From NCBI GenBank assembly GCA_028023455.1, contig JAQFVV010000023.1, forward strand, positions 1,789,501 through 1,853,500: a DNA stretch of 64,000 bases, written 5' to 3'. Position 1 is the first letter of the stretch; every line of letters begins with the position of its first letter. Under the pieces are notes generated by a model that saw only the letters and a program-made list of their open reading frames with translations, was not told where the DNA came from and did not search any database. A program made the position numbers and the translations under genes. Shown here in pieces: positions 35,176-47,474 of the stretch. Source of the stretch: Epiperipatus broadwayi (Eukaryota > Onychophora > Udeonychophora > Euonychophora > Peripatidae).

Positions 35176-36869
35176 AATCACTGTCTTGGCTGGTGACTTT
35201 ATGTAACTTCCTGTAAATAAGGATTATGAATTAGTTTTTTCAGGCATGATTGTGAATATCAAAAGATCATTCTCATACACATTCATTCTGCTTTTAAGAA
35301 AACTCAACTGATATTTTAGTTAAGAGCTATCAGGCAATTGAAAAACCATATTGTTTCTTGATTTTAAACTCAGAAGTATTAAACCAATAAATTCACCATG
35401 CTGGCTGATCTGAGTTGATGAGCAGCCCATCCATATTTTTACGCTATATGAATAATTGTATTATAAGAACATATGGAGTAGACCTTAGGAATTTGCTCTG
35501 TTTAGTTACTTTGAGGCCTCAAAAAGGAATCAAACGGTATCCATTCAATTGACAGTAAACTCCTTTCTTTGTGATATTGTTAAATAGCTGTTTGATAAGT
35601 ATTTTACTTTTGTTGTCAAAATTGTACACACATTTCTGGATATAGTTTTATTTATTTGCTTCAAGCATGGTTAATTATGCAAATCATTGATTAGATTGTT
35701 TTTAAATAAAAATTAATAATTTTCTAAATCTTCTGTAATTAAGGGAGTGATTTTTTAATATCCTGATAAAGCATTTACAATCGTTTAATTTAATATCCTG
35801 ATAAAGCGTGTACAATCGTTTGATTATACAAGCTTAATTGTGCAAATGAAATATGAAAACAAAAGCTATTTTTGCATAATATATACATATATTGCATGTG
35901 TATTCATAGGTGTGTGTGTTTATTAACCAAAATACTGGTTAGTTAAATGCATATATTCTGCATTATTTATTCCACTAAAAGAACATTTATTCATAGTATA
36001 TTTTCATCATAAAAGATGAAAGAGAGCATGTATAATATGGATGAGTAAAATAAGAAGTTTGCTTGGAATTAGATCAAAAAGAGAAGTTGATCAGAGAAGC
36101 GTAAACTAAATATGAAAAGATCTTTATCCTAGAAGTGGATTGATAATTATTGTAATTGATCATGATTATTCAATATGTAAATTTTCTCTAATTTATATTT
36201 TTACCACTATATTATACTACTATTCTTCTGTGAATTTCAGCTAAGGTGATATCTTGTGCACTCAATATATGCATATAGAGTTATTTTCTTATTTAAATAC
36301 ATAGTTTCAGAGCAAGATTGGCAGTAGTATGTTGGGTATATAAGTTAAATATATAATTCTAGAATGTAGAGACAATGGTTCATATTATTTAACTATGGAA
36401 AATATATACTTAAATGTTTATTGAGATTTTAGTATGTGTAGACAATTTTATGTGTGTATAGTGTGAGATTTATTTCTTATGTTTACTGCTCTAAAAAAGA
36501 CTATTATGCAGTTAAAACTTTTAGCAGAAGTATAAAAATAAATAAATAAATTGAATGGAAATAGATACTTAAGTGAAATGATTTATGATTTATACATATA
36601 TTAAAAAATAGTACTCATTAAAAGTTAGTTTTACAATTACCAAGCTCTGAAAAAATACTCATCAAAACATAACCTTTAGTAGTGAGTCTTTTCAATAATT
36701 GGTTTACTTGTTTTCTTTTTTTTTTAATAGTTTTTTTTTAATTTCGTTTTTGCTCAGATATATAGAATAAGCATATAGTAAAACTTTCACATTTTTTTTT
36801 CACAAACCTGATTTTACCCATTAAACAAATAAGTATTCTCAAATGAACAACTGTGATTTCATTTTTTTA
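35176..36869. other. No supported gene; small tandem duplication
   Basis: A 35-bp unit (AATATCCTGATAAAGC...TACAATCGTTT) occurs twice at 35757-35826 with two differences. The segment 35240-35560 is less AT-rich and may be more decayed LINE, but nothing can be proven. The rest is AT-rich. Confidence 0.45.
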
Positions 36870-37400
36870 CAAATAGATCTTGTCAAGTAATATTTAACTA
36901 AACATACATATACAAAACAAAATAGCTTTCCCATTATTCATTTCATAAACCAACTTGATTGATGGCCTCAAATTCAAAAAAATTATCATCAAAGATTCTT
37001 TTACACTTTTTTTCAATTCACTTTTTTCATAAAAGATAAGCTCTCCATTGTCAAATAATATTTTATGACCTATATTTAGTTCACAAATATACAAAGCTGA
37101 GCTATAATATCTATTTTTAACTCTACTCTTATGAACTTTAACTCTTTCATTAAGACTTAATTTACTCTGACCTATATAAACTTTATGAAAACTGAAAGGA
37201 ATCTCATAAACTACCCTGGAATAGATTTGCAGTCTGTTGACTGTTTTGAACTATTTAGGAGTAAATTTAAATTCAAGCCTTTCTTCCAAACCACTTTTAT
37301 ACCACCCAATAACAAACTATTCTTATAAATCAATTTACTAATTAATAACTTATATGGCAAATAAATAAACTCCTTATTCTCATTAACAATTAAATCTTTA
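36870..37400 (-). pseudogene. PLE thumb/GIY-YIG fragment, third lineage
   Basis: Minus-strand pieces in PLE order: LPYKLLISKLIYKNS (about 37360), IKVVWKKGLNLNLLLNSS (about 37290), then YEIPFSF with KVYIGQSKLSLNERVKVHKS (about 37200-37130), the GIY-YIG signature with YIGQ and the NERVKVHK helix. The frame 36894-37094 continues the domain (YICELNIGHKILF). Two frame changes break it. It is clearly different in sequence from the lineages at 1.5-5.2 kb and 17.3 kb. An upstream RT core is not visible, so it is a fragment. Confidence 0.75.
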
Positions 37401-40400
37401 TAGTTTTAATGAGCATGTAAATAATTTTATGTCTGTCAAATATGTAATGCTAATAATAAAAACATAATTATATAACAAACAAGTCCATATAATTTGCAAG
37501 CAACATTCTTAATGAATCATATTTTAACTGACAAAATAAATTGTTATTGATATAACAAAATGTGGGTGTTATATACATCTTTATTTAAATGGTTCTTTGA
37601 GAAACTTATAAATTGTCTTAGAAATGTATTTTGACTTGTTTGTTTCATAAATAGATTTATATATATTGTACCACTAGTCATGCACTACATGCAGAATAAT
37701 TTCATCTAAAATTATTAAAATAAAAATTTTCATAGATAATGCAACAGTTTTAAAATTGATTAATGAATAATAAAGTCACTGCAGAATAAGTTATCAGTAA
37801 ATGATTGAATTAAAAACATCTCATTTGAAAGAAGTAATTTATAGAAGTTTGAAGAGTTTTTTTTTTACTTTAAAACAAAACAGTTTCCTAAAAGATAATT
37901 CAGAAAGTTAAAAGAGTGGCAAAAATTAAACTTTCGAGTAAGTTAAGAAAAGTGGTATTTGGGAAGTTAAGAGTTGAATTGAAAGAAAATGCAGTTAGCC
38001 CAGGGGTAATTTAACTGAGAAAAATTAAAACTATTAAAGAAAAAAAAATCTAAAAACTAAAAATCTCTCTTTTCATTTATTGTAAGAATAAGGATGCATG
38101 AATAAAAATTGTTTTTAAACATAAAGAAATAATAAAATGTATGCCTGTTAAAAAAATAAAATATGAAAGTTAAATATTAAAATAAAGGAAAGCTCATAAT
38201 TAAATTTTAAAATTTAAAGATTGCTTAATAGATAAGCTGCATAGGAATGGGATTAGCAATGGCTACTAATTAACTAATTAAAATCCATAAACAACAGAAC
38301 TAATTAAAATGCATCTTATCCTAAATTTGATCAACAAAAGCAGTGGATGGCTTTTGAACAATGAAAATAACTAGAGAGTTTTAAAAATTAATTAAAATAT
38401 AACAACAATATCATTTAAATAGGGCCAAAATTTTTATCATTCACGTATCTAGATTCAATCACCTATTAGACATATTTTTTACAATGCCATGCTAAGCAGA
38501 AGTTGGAACATGTGACTGAGCTCCAACCTTCACAAGAACATCAGCAGTCTGCCTGATAGAAGCCATGCCTATCTAATAATTTGAAGCTGCCAAAAATGTC
38601 TAACTGTCTGAAATAGAAGTATCCCAGAACCACAATCATCAGGACCACACCAGAAGCCTAAAATCCAACCAATTGGTAAACCATACATGCAGCATCAAGA
38701 AGCTACAACATTTAAAATCCTATAGATAATAACATTTTCTTATGCCCATTCCTAATTTTTATATTAATCTATAAGTAGCCATTGTAATTTTTGAGTATCT
38801 CCAGAGTCAGTATAATAAATGAACTCTATAGCCAGCATATAATGAACTATAGTATGTCTCTCTCTTTTTTAAATATGAATAATTTATTTATGAAGATATA
38901 TTGTTATGCTGTATTCTAAATAAGGAGATGTATAATTTTATGATTTATTTTATGATTATTTCTTGTTTAATTTTAATAGTCATATTTGGTATTAATTATT
39001 GTTAACATATTTCACATTTGTTAACTGTTGTATTTTTGTTAGAGATATTAGATTTATTCTTTCTCTATTTTAGGAGTGCTTTTGTATGTCAGTTTATTTA
39101 ATGATGCTAGTGTTAGTCTTCAACATTATTTTGCTAGCTTATTTACAAAATGGATGGTAGCATTGTTTCTCTATTATTATTTGTTTTTCTTATTAATGTT
39201 TATATGGTTATAGCACATAGTTTAGGGACTGTTAGCTGAAGTTTTTTTCTATTTTAAGGCAATTTTATTTAGTGTTTTGTATCTGATGTGAATTCTCATC
39301 AATTTTTCTGACTAAGGACAAAGTTCTAGATTCTTTATTAGCCCTCAAAAGTAAGCATATCTTATGAGTTATGCCATCATACTTTCATTTTGCTTTATTG
39401 TATTAAAGATAGTTGTTGTTTGTAATTTATATTATGTTTAGTAAAGCATGTATAAGATTTTATCATGGCTTTATCTGGCATTTTTAGTGGTTTTATCAAG
39501 GTATTATGAAATTCTACCATATGTCTATAGCACTCTTAGTTAGCTTAAAATGTGAATAATACATTGTAAATGTGTTAAATCTTATATTTGAGCTTTGCTA
39601 ATTATCAGGACTAAATATGATAAATAATTAATTTTAAAATTTAAAAGTTTATTTTAGGTATAAATAAACTATATACATCTGTCTTAGAATTCCTCCATCA
39701 CTGGATTGGCAAGCTAATATTATTATTGAGTATGCTAAATATTCATAAAAGGGACATTACTTATATGAATAATATTGTCATTATATGATTGAATTGATAA
39801 ATGAGAACCTTTGACTAATTAACAGTAAAAGTTACTTTAATATACTGAATTATTTTGCTTAATCCAATGGAATTTGTTTTAATAAAACATTATGTAAAAT
39901 TTTATTTTTAGTCCTTCTGTTATAAATTTTTGAAGAAATAACATTGTGAAAACTTTTTGTCTATGTGGACTCAAATATGGAATATTTGTAATTTTTTTTT
40001 TCCAGTAAATAAATATTTGTTGTTATATTTTAGAAATTTTCATAGTTGTTTCGTCACATGATCTCACTTATCAAACAGAAATCATTTCAAACTTTGATTT
40101 AAATGTTTATAAAATGTTATACAATTATTTTAGGTATATTTGCTAAAAGAGTACCTGATATTTAAATTAATAAGTTACTTTAATGTATTATTTAAACATT
40201 AATATAAGAATTACAATGTGATTTGTTATTTGGATCACTTTAACTAATTCAATTTCCTTATTTCAAATCATTGTGCATTATATTCTAAAGTTATTTTCGT
40301 ATTTGAAGATCATATTTATTATTTTATGATAAGATTTAATTTTACCAGAAATTAGTTCATATTCAGAAGATGTTTGAGTGGATTTATTCTAAGATGTTTA

Positions 40401-40945
40401 CAATGGTTACACAATCCCTTACCCATTCATGATATCTTAATGTAATCCTAGATTATTCCTTATCTTATTCTAAAATTAAAAGATCATGTTGTATATTATT
40501 TAAGTAGTAATATTCTTATTATTGTCATAATTATGATAAGACATTATCTTAAAGGAAGTATATGTCTTATTTATTTTATTAATTAGGATTTCATTCAGCC
40601 TTGAATAAATCTAAAGAGTGAAAAGAATTTGTGAGATCATATTGATCTGAGATATCCTGATTTAACAGATCATATTATTAAATTTATTTTAATATTAAAA
40701 TTTTACATTTATAGAGATCTTAAGTGGCATAGATTTTTTAAAAAAATTTTAAATTAATAAGTTATTTTATTTGATTAGAGCAATGAGATGTTTAGAAACT
40801 GTAGAAGATAGATTTTAAAAATGGTCATTATATTAGATCTTTGTAGAAGAAAAAATGTAAATGTAACCTCAACAGGATATGTTTACAATACATTTACTCA
40901 TGTTAGAGTGAGTTGAGATTTCTCCTCCTCTTCATTTATGAATAT
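37401..40945. other. No supported gene
   Basis: Long AT-rich stretch. A less AT-rich block at about 38490-38720 contains no recognised domain and could be a decayed retroelement end. Nothing else stands out. Confidence 0.45.
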
Positions 40946-41358
40946 AATATTACTTTGTGTTTTCCTGAAGATTTGTGATGATGGTGTTCTAGCTTATATT
41001 GGACTATTTCCATCATCTAATATGTGTATTGAATGTCTTTAGAAAAGTTTAATTTTATTTAAATATTTCAATACATTCAACTGTTAGTAATATCACAGCA
41101 AACAGGTTAGTAGATGCACCAATTGTTAGTAATATCACAGCAAACAGTTGGTACATATTTGCTGTGATATTACTAACAGTTGGTGCATTTACTAACCTGT
41201 TTGCTATGATATTACTAACAGTTGCTGCATATACTAACCTGTTTGCTGTGATATTACTAACAGTTGAATGTATTTGGAATATTTAAATAAAATTTAACTT
41301 TTCTAAAGACATTCAACACACATATTAGACGATGGAAATAGTCCAATATAAAAATACA
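40946..41358. mobile_element. Two PLE ends fused in inverted orientation
   Basis: The left part (about 40946-41147) is a minus-strand PLE junction: its complement matches the pseudo-LTR end plus the first 40 bp of the PLE at 2521. The right part (41148-41358) is the same terminal sequence on the + strand, ending ATAGTCCAATATAAAAATAC. Between them a 42-bp unit (GATATTACTAACAGTTG...ACCTGTTTGCT) is repeated on both sides of a centre near 41147. On the right, units start at 41166, 41208 and 41250. In the PLE at 1.5-5.2 kb the same unit is single copy. Confidence 0.75.
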
Positions 41359-41534
41359 GATAATATCACTTTGTATTTATTATAATGCTTGCCTGATATA
41401 TTTTTGTATTGTGGTTATATATTATGGTTCTGCTGAGCATAGCTTTGTCAAATTAAGCTATAAAAGAATGTTTTGGCTTGTACTTTGCACAGTGTCTCAT
41501 TCTCTTTTTTTAGATTACAAGATGATTTGCCCAA

Positions 41535-42020
41535 TGTATTAGTTTTCTGCATAAAGAAATTATTCCATCCAGCACACAAAGAAGTCTAAAATTTTTAAAA
41601 AGGTCTTCATCCACCAAAACTGGAAATTCCTGCCTAAATTAGATAACGAATGTTGTAAAGACCAAGATTGTAATGAAGAATTGTTGACCTTCACTCTCAT
41701 TATTATTTGAAAAATTTTCAAAAAGATATTTATTCACCAAAACAGAAAACTCTCTTTTAAATTAGATTGCCAATGTTGTCAAGACTAAGGTTGTAATAAA
41801 GAATTGTTGTGCTTCAATCTCATTATTATTTGAAACACGACAATTCTTCATTATAAACTTAACCTTGACAAGGCTAATATGATTTCATTGAAATGTTGTT
41901 AATCTAATTCTTTGAAAGAATTTTCTGCTTTGGTGGATGTAGATCTTTTGGGGGGTTTTGTGAGCTTTAAACATTTTTTGTGTGCTGGACAGAATAATTT
42001 CTCTGTACAGAAAAGCACCC
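41535..42020. repeat. Compound foldback repeat
   Basis: TTCCATCCAGCACACAAA (about 41564) is inverted as TTTGTGTGCTGGACAG (about 41977). Within it, a unit of about 115 bp (CACCAAAACTGGAAA..., CTCATTATTATTTGAAA end) is present twice in direct order (about 41600-41712 and 41715-41833) and once inverted (about 41835-41950). Non-coding. Confidence 0.65.
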
Positions 42021-42109
42021 CAGTATTTCTAATTTGTTTTTGTCAATGTTTAATGATCATTTACAACAACATATCCAAATATAGATAAATGTGACATATT
42101 GAACAAGTT

Positions 42110-42570
42110 TTTAAACAATGATGAAACTAATATATTCCAAATGTAAACACCATCAATTTAAATGTATGGCTTAGTTCTGATCTATATGTGAGACTTTATT
42201 TCTTATTCATTTTATTGTTTATATAGGTGAAGCATTATAAATCAATTTTTGTAATATATTTAAATACTATGTTTCCTAAATTTTATATGTAATTTTCAGT
42301 TTAGTAACTAATTAACCAAAAGTAGTCTGTATAATGCAATCATATAGGGTAGCATATCTAGCAAATTGATGAAATCTAATACATTCCAGATGTAAACAAT
42401 GGCAGTTTTTAATGTATGATAATTCTGATCTACATAGAAGAATTTGTTTCTTACTCAATTTAATGCCCAAATAAGTAAAGAATTATAAATCAAGAATTTG
42501 TAATATAATTAAATTAATTTTTCCAACATAATATGTATTTTCTGATTTAATTACTAATTAACCAACTGCT
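42110..42570. repeat. Two degenerate direct repeats (~250-bp period)
   Basis: The segment from about 42120 (ATGAAACTAATATATTCCA) to about 42320 is repeated from about 42371 (ATGAAATCTAATACATTCCA) to about 42567. Both end in ACTAATTAACCAA. Older than the exact duplications elsewhere in the window. Confidence 0.6.
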
Positions 42571-42702
42571 AATAATAATGCATTTTTAGCAGTGATGTGT
42601 ATACTAGATTGCTATATCAATATAAAATGATTATTTGGAGGATTATGGTTTGTTAGCATTTGATAATGTTATATAAAAATGAACTCAAGCAAAACAAACT
42701 AT

Positions 42703-43098
42703 GATGATGAAATTGTATTCATTGCAAATGTAAATAAATTTACTTTATTTTTTCAAGGCAGAGACACTTGGACTTTTAATAACTGTAGAAAAAAACCAAC
42801 CAGCATTAATATGTAAATAGCACAACTTGTGACATGAAATATAATGTAATAAATTAAGAACTTCAATTTTTCTCAATCACTGCATATCAAATAATATGGA
42901 ATGTCTCACAATGTTAATGCCCAAATGTACATTATATTTTATGCCACAAATTTGTAACATTTGTATATTAATGTTCATTTGGTCTTCTTAAAGATTATAA
43001 AAATAAACATTTAGTGGGCCGGCCTTAAGAAAATAAAGTAGAACCAAATTTTTTAATGTTCTTTACATTTGCAATAAATACAATTTCATTCTAAAATT
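42703..43098. repeat. Foldback/MITE-like element
   Basis: GAAATTGTATTCATTGCAAA (about 42709) pairs with TTTGCAATAAATACAATTTC (about 43070). ACTTTATTTTTTCAAGGC pairs with GCCTTAAGAAAATAAAGT, and ATGAAATATAATGT with ACATTATATTTTAT. Arms are about 130 bp with a less paired middle. It has no coding capacity. Confidence 0.65.
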
Positions 43099-43199
43099 TG
43101 TTATTATACTTTCAAAATCAAATTTATTCACATTTAGGTTAATTACAATACATTGATATTTTTAAATTTATGATTATGTTTCAAAGCAACTTTATTAAG

Positions 43200-43700
43200 T
43201 CACTAAAGTATGATCCACCTGGGCAGGGGCCATATTCTGTCACCTGCAGCAATGGGCAATAGAGGCTACAATGATACATTTATAGTCTACAACTGGGTGG
43301 TGGCTCAAAGCAATACAACCGCCTTGTTCAATAGATTAGGTATTACAAGTATCTGAAAAAGAAAAATACATTTGGAGTACAAACATCTAGAAAAAACACC
43401 AAAAAAAAGGGACATGAATTATCATGGATCAAATGTCAGTCAATCAAGGGGATGCTATGTCAATTCGAGGCAATTTCTATGTGGGACAATCGACTCTCAA
43501 CCCGATTGGCATGTCCCCAGGCAGCCCCCCAGAATCCATCCTGACCCGTCAGCCAGAACTCAGTTTAGCGAGAACCCAGACCCACTCCTTGGACAAGGTT
43601 AAACCACTTTGGCCCCCACCAAAAGTGGGTTGCAATTTATCTGGGTGTAACATTAGTTCAGCATGTCCAGAATACCAACCAAATCAGGGAAGGCAATGAG
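43200..43700 (+). other. Unrecognised GC-richer segment with short ORF
   Basis: Base composition rises sharply here. The frame at 43424-43699 (91 codons from ATG) is Pro/Ser/Gln-rich (ARTQTHSLDKVKPLWPPPKV) and ends with two Cys pairs (GCNLSGCNISSACPE). A second frame (43372-43602) overlaps it. I recognise no family. It could be a retroelement gag or leader fragment, given the composition similar to the Ty3/gypsy copy 7 kb away, or a decayed host sequence. There are no splice signals that tie it to the SLC17 gene. Confidence 0.3.
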
Positions 43701-44965
43701 AACCTTGCCAGATCATCCCCAAACCTGTGTGTGGCAATGATCGCCGACTGATCCTGCCAATCAACAAACCCTTTATGGCCATTACCTCTACCCTTGACAC
43801 TGAGAATTCAAGCAAAATCCAAAAGGAAAAGAAAACAATTAGTTTCATGGTCCCATTAAGTCCTCAGGGTTCATGATCCAGTTCATATATAACCTTGTTC
43901 TGAACTAGATTGTGACAAAATTTCAATTGTGATTCTGTTTTACTGATCCTATTGAGTTCTTCTAATCCAGGTTGAGTTCTAATTCTTGATTCTTAAAGTT
44001 CCAATTATAAAATCAAATGGTTTGTATTTAGTCTTTGGGTTTTACTTAATAATTTAAATCTAAAGGGATTGAATAATTCACTGCTTATGTTTCTGTCTAG
44101 GCTCATAACATCCTATAAACCATTTTTATCTCTAAATCATTGTTTTTTTATCTTCTAATTCACTTCGTCATAATTCTAAGTCAGTTTGAAACTTTTTTGA
44201 ACAATTTTTATTTTTTGTGGCATCCCAATTGCACCGGCAGTGGCCCAATAACTTTTGATCTAATCATCATAAATTTGTAATTTTTATGCAAGGAGGTAAC
44301 TTAAATCATAATCCATAATGTTTAATTCTTAATTTGAGATCGAATTAATATTTAAAATAATTTTCTTTCCTGCAAAGTTTTGCCGCTTACGGCCACTTAC
44401 ATTTGAGAAACATTTTTCCATGGTTTTGATTAATCTTTACATCTGACATATTTCTTCAACTGTTTTTTGTTCTCCCTGAATCTGACATATTTCTTCAACT
44501 GTTTTTCATTCTCCCTGACTGGTTTGTAGTTGTTGGAAGTAGTTTTATTTCTTGGTATCAGGAGTTACATTTGAATTCTCAGGAATATCATTGTTGAACA
44601 TTTTTTTCTTCTTTTATTTTTACAGGTATTAATTTTCTAATCGTTTTAAATTAGTTCCATCATCAAAATTAGGATTTTTGTTATTATTTCCTATTTTAAG
44701 TTATTAGATTACATTTTAAATTCGTTTTCTCGGTTTTAATCTTGTCTTAATGATTCTAGTAATTACTTATATTAGCTTTCACTTGATTAATGGTGGCCAT
44801 TTGCATAGAATAAAATGATTGATAAGTTGAGTTATCTTGACTTAAACTTGACTTAAAATTTTTTGAAAAGATGTAAAAGGTTTAAACAAGTAACCACTTG
44901 TGTTTTATCATGCATCTTCTTACCAACTCCGGTCTTGAATATGTGAATCCTCCCATTCTTGTGGA
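43701..44965. other. No supported gene; 39-bp tandem duplication
   Basis: A 39-bp unit, ATCTGACATATTTCTTCAAC plus TGTTTTT(T/-) and TTCTCCCTGA, occurs twice from 44441 (period 39). Around 44225-44260 a less AT-rich TGGCATCCCAATTGCACC-like stretch could be a retroelement leader, but no LTR pair was found. Confidence 0.4.
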
Positions 44966-45149
44966 TGTGATGTATTTGGCTTCTCCTTAAATGAAGTCAA
45001 TAATATTTCAGCAACTATGCCCAGATAAACCTGTTAGCCACTTTATTTTCCATTCCCCACTCTAAGTCTTCCCATATTTTGCCCCATCCCATTTCCACAA
45101 CATAATCTTTGTCAACTCTATGGCCTTTAAATCTAAACCCCCTTATCTT

Positions 45150-47327
45150 TTCACAAACCCAGCATAAAAACTAATAACTCACTTTCTGTATTGTCACTTT
45201 GTTCACACCTATTCTCCTATAACTTCATTATCTGTACCCTTTCTGCTTTCAAGCATTTACATTCAATCAACAGATGCCTAATATTTTCTATACCTTCCTT
45301 ACACAATTTGCATGCTAAGTCACCCATAGTTTTCCATTTACATGTATATTCTCTTGTTGCTAAAGATTCCATTTGAGCCTTAAACAATAAACTACTTTCC
45401 TTACTATTATCATAAATTAACTCGCTTCCAATATTTCGTTTACTTCTATATATATTTAAACTCTTCTTACCCTCCATACTACTTCTCCATCTCTCCAACT
45501 CCCTATTTTTTATTAATGTTTCTATTCTTTTATCCCATTCCTTACCACTATAACACTCAACAATCTTCCTAACACAATCATCCCACCTTTTATACAAGTA
45601 TACCGATATAAATTCTTTATCCAAATCTTTTGCATACCGCATTACCTTTCTCACCCATCTTGTTACCTGCCCTTTACTCATAACCTAATTAAACACTATT
45701 TTGGCTATTCTTTTACTATCCATAAACTGCAACCTACCAAACATTTTCATTTTACTTTTTGCATCTCTCATATAGAAACTTGACCATCCCATTTCTCCTT
45801 GAATTGCCTCCTTTGCTGTCCACATCTCTGCATCTAATGCATGTCTTCCTACTTCCCTTTGTACTTTCTCTAAATAATCTAAAATCCTTTTACTAACACA
45901 TAATGCATCATTACCATATGTTAACCCTGCTACTGCAACTACCTTCCATACAATTCTAGCTACATCATATTTATTATATGAAAATACTGTTAGTTTCTTT
46001 ACCAAACTTTTTTCTTTTCTTTGCTTCATTTACCAATTTTTTCTCCTATTCAACCAAGCAATTTTCCTGATTACATAAGATGATTCCCAAATACCTATAT
46101 CTATCCACCACACTTAACTTTAAATCCCCCAATAAAAAAACTACATCCTCTCTTTTCCCAGTATTAACCATCATTCTATTTGATTTTTCTTCACTAAATT
46201 TAAATCCCCATCTCTTTACCCACCCTTGCACATGTCCTCAACATAATATCCATATCTTCTCTTCTTTCTGCACATAAGAAGATATCATCTGCAAAAAAAG
46301 ACCCAACAAAGTATATACTCCTTTGCCACCTATTAATGGTATCTCTACCCCTCTTCCTAGTCTTTCTATTGCTTTCTCCATTTCACTCAAAAACAACAAA
46401 ATTGGTGACATAGGGCATCCTTGCCTTAATCTCACTTCATTTTTAACTTTAACTGATTCTATATACCCTAATTGGTAAGTATAATAATTATTTTCATATA
46501 ATTTCTTAATAATATTTACTAAAGCTTCATCCATTCCCAAATTGGCTAATCTTACCCATAATCTATTTCTATTTACTCTATCATATGCTTTTTCTATATC
46601 TATAAAACTCATATATAATGATCTACCTGAATTCTTACTCATCTCCATAAGTTGTGTAACTACAAACAAACTATCTCCTCTACGTCTATCTGACCTAAAA
46701 CCTCCTTGCATTTCCCCCACTACATTATTCCCTTCCATTCATTTTACAACTCTTCCAGCTACCATATATGCAAAAACTTTATATAAAACTGATGTTACCG
46801 CTATTGGTCTATAATTATTTAACTTTCTATGATCCTTACCCTTTCCTTTAAATAATAATATTATTCTTGTATTACTCCAACTACCCGGAAAAACTGTCTT
46901 CTGTGCCATCTTATTAAAACATGATAATAACTTTGCTTTTGCTCTATGCCCTAAATTCATTACCATCTCTGCTGCCCATCCATCTAATCCTCTCACCTTT
47001 CCACTTTTCAATCTCTTTCCTGCCTCATTCAATTCATTTTTTTGTGAACCTAATATTCCCACTACTAACTGCTTTCATGTTTTCTATCACTAATTCCTTC
47101 ACATCTAACATCTTTTCTATATCCATTACACATCTATTTAAGATTTTCTCTAGCTCGCCTCTAGAGCTACATTCTATTCCCTCATCATCTATTAATACTA
47201 TCTCTCTTTCCCCTACATTTCTCCTTTTAATGTAATTCCAAAATTTTTTACTCCCATCTCTTTCACTTTTATTAATATCCTCCAACAATTTATTATTTAA
47301 CTTCATCCTCTTTCTATAATTATCCAT
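45150..47327 (-). pseudogene. LINE B reverse transcriptase and zinc knuckle, disrupted
   Basis: Pieces in order on the minus strand: linker (47327-47034) with KFWNYIKRRNVGERE; 47062-46739 with NNYRPIAVTSVLYKV; 46738-46238 with GEMQGGFRSDR, MSFIDIEKAYDRV and RLRQGCPMSPI; FADD damaged by a small deletion near 46295; 46231-46046 with YRYLGIILC; 46029-45685 (thumb); 45681-45217 with CKLCKEGIENIRHLLIEC. It retains the LGHRAKAKLLSCFNKMAQK segment that copy A lost. A TGA sits just before 46738, at the same codon where copy A has TAA. Confidence 0.85.
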
Positions 47328-47474
47328 TTTAACTAACTTCTTCTTTTCTAAGTACTTTCCCCATTTAGCATTAATATCATTTTCACTTTTTTTATTCTTA
47401 ATAGCACACTTATATTATCTGCATGCTTTTTTCCTCTCTTTTACACTTTTACTAACTTGCATTTTTTATTACTT

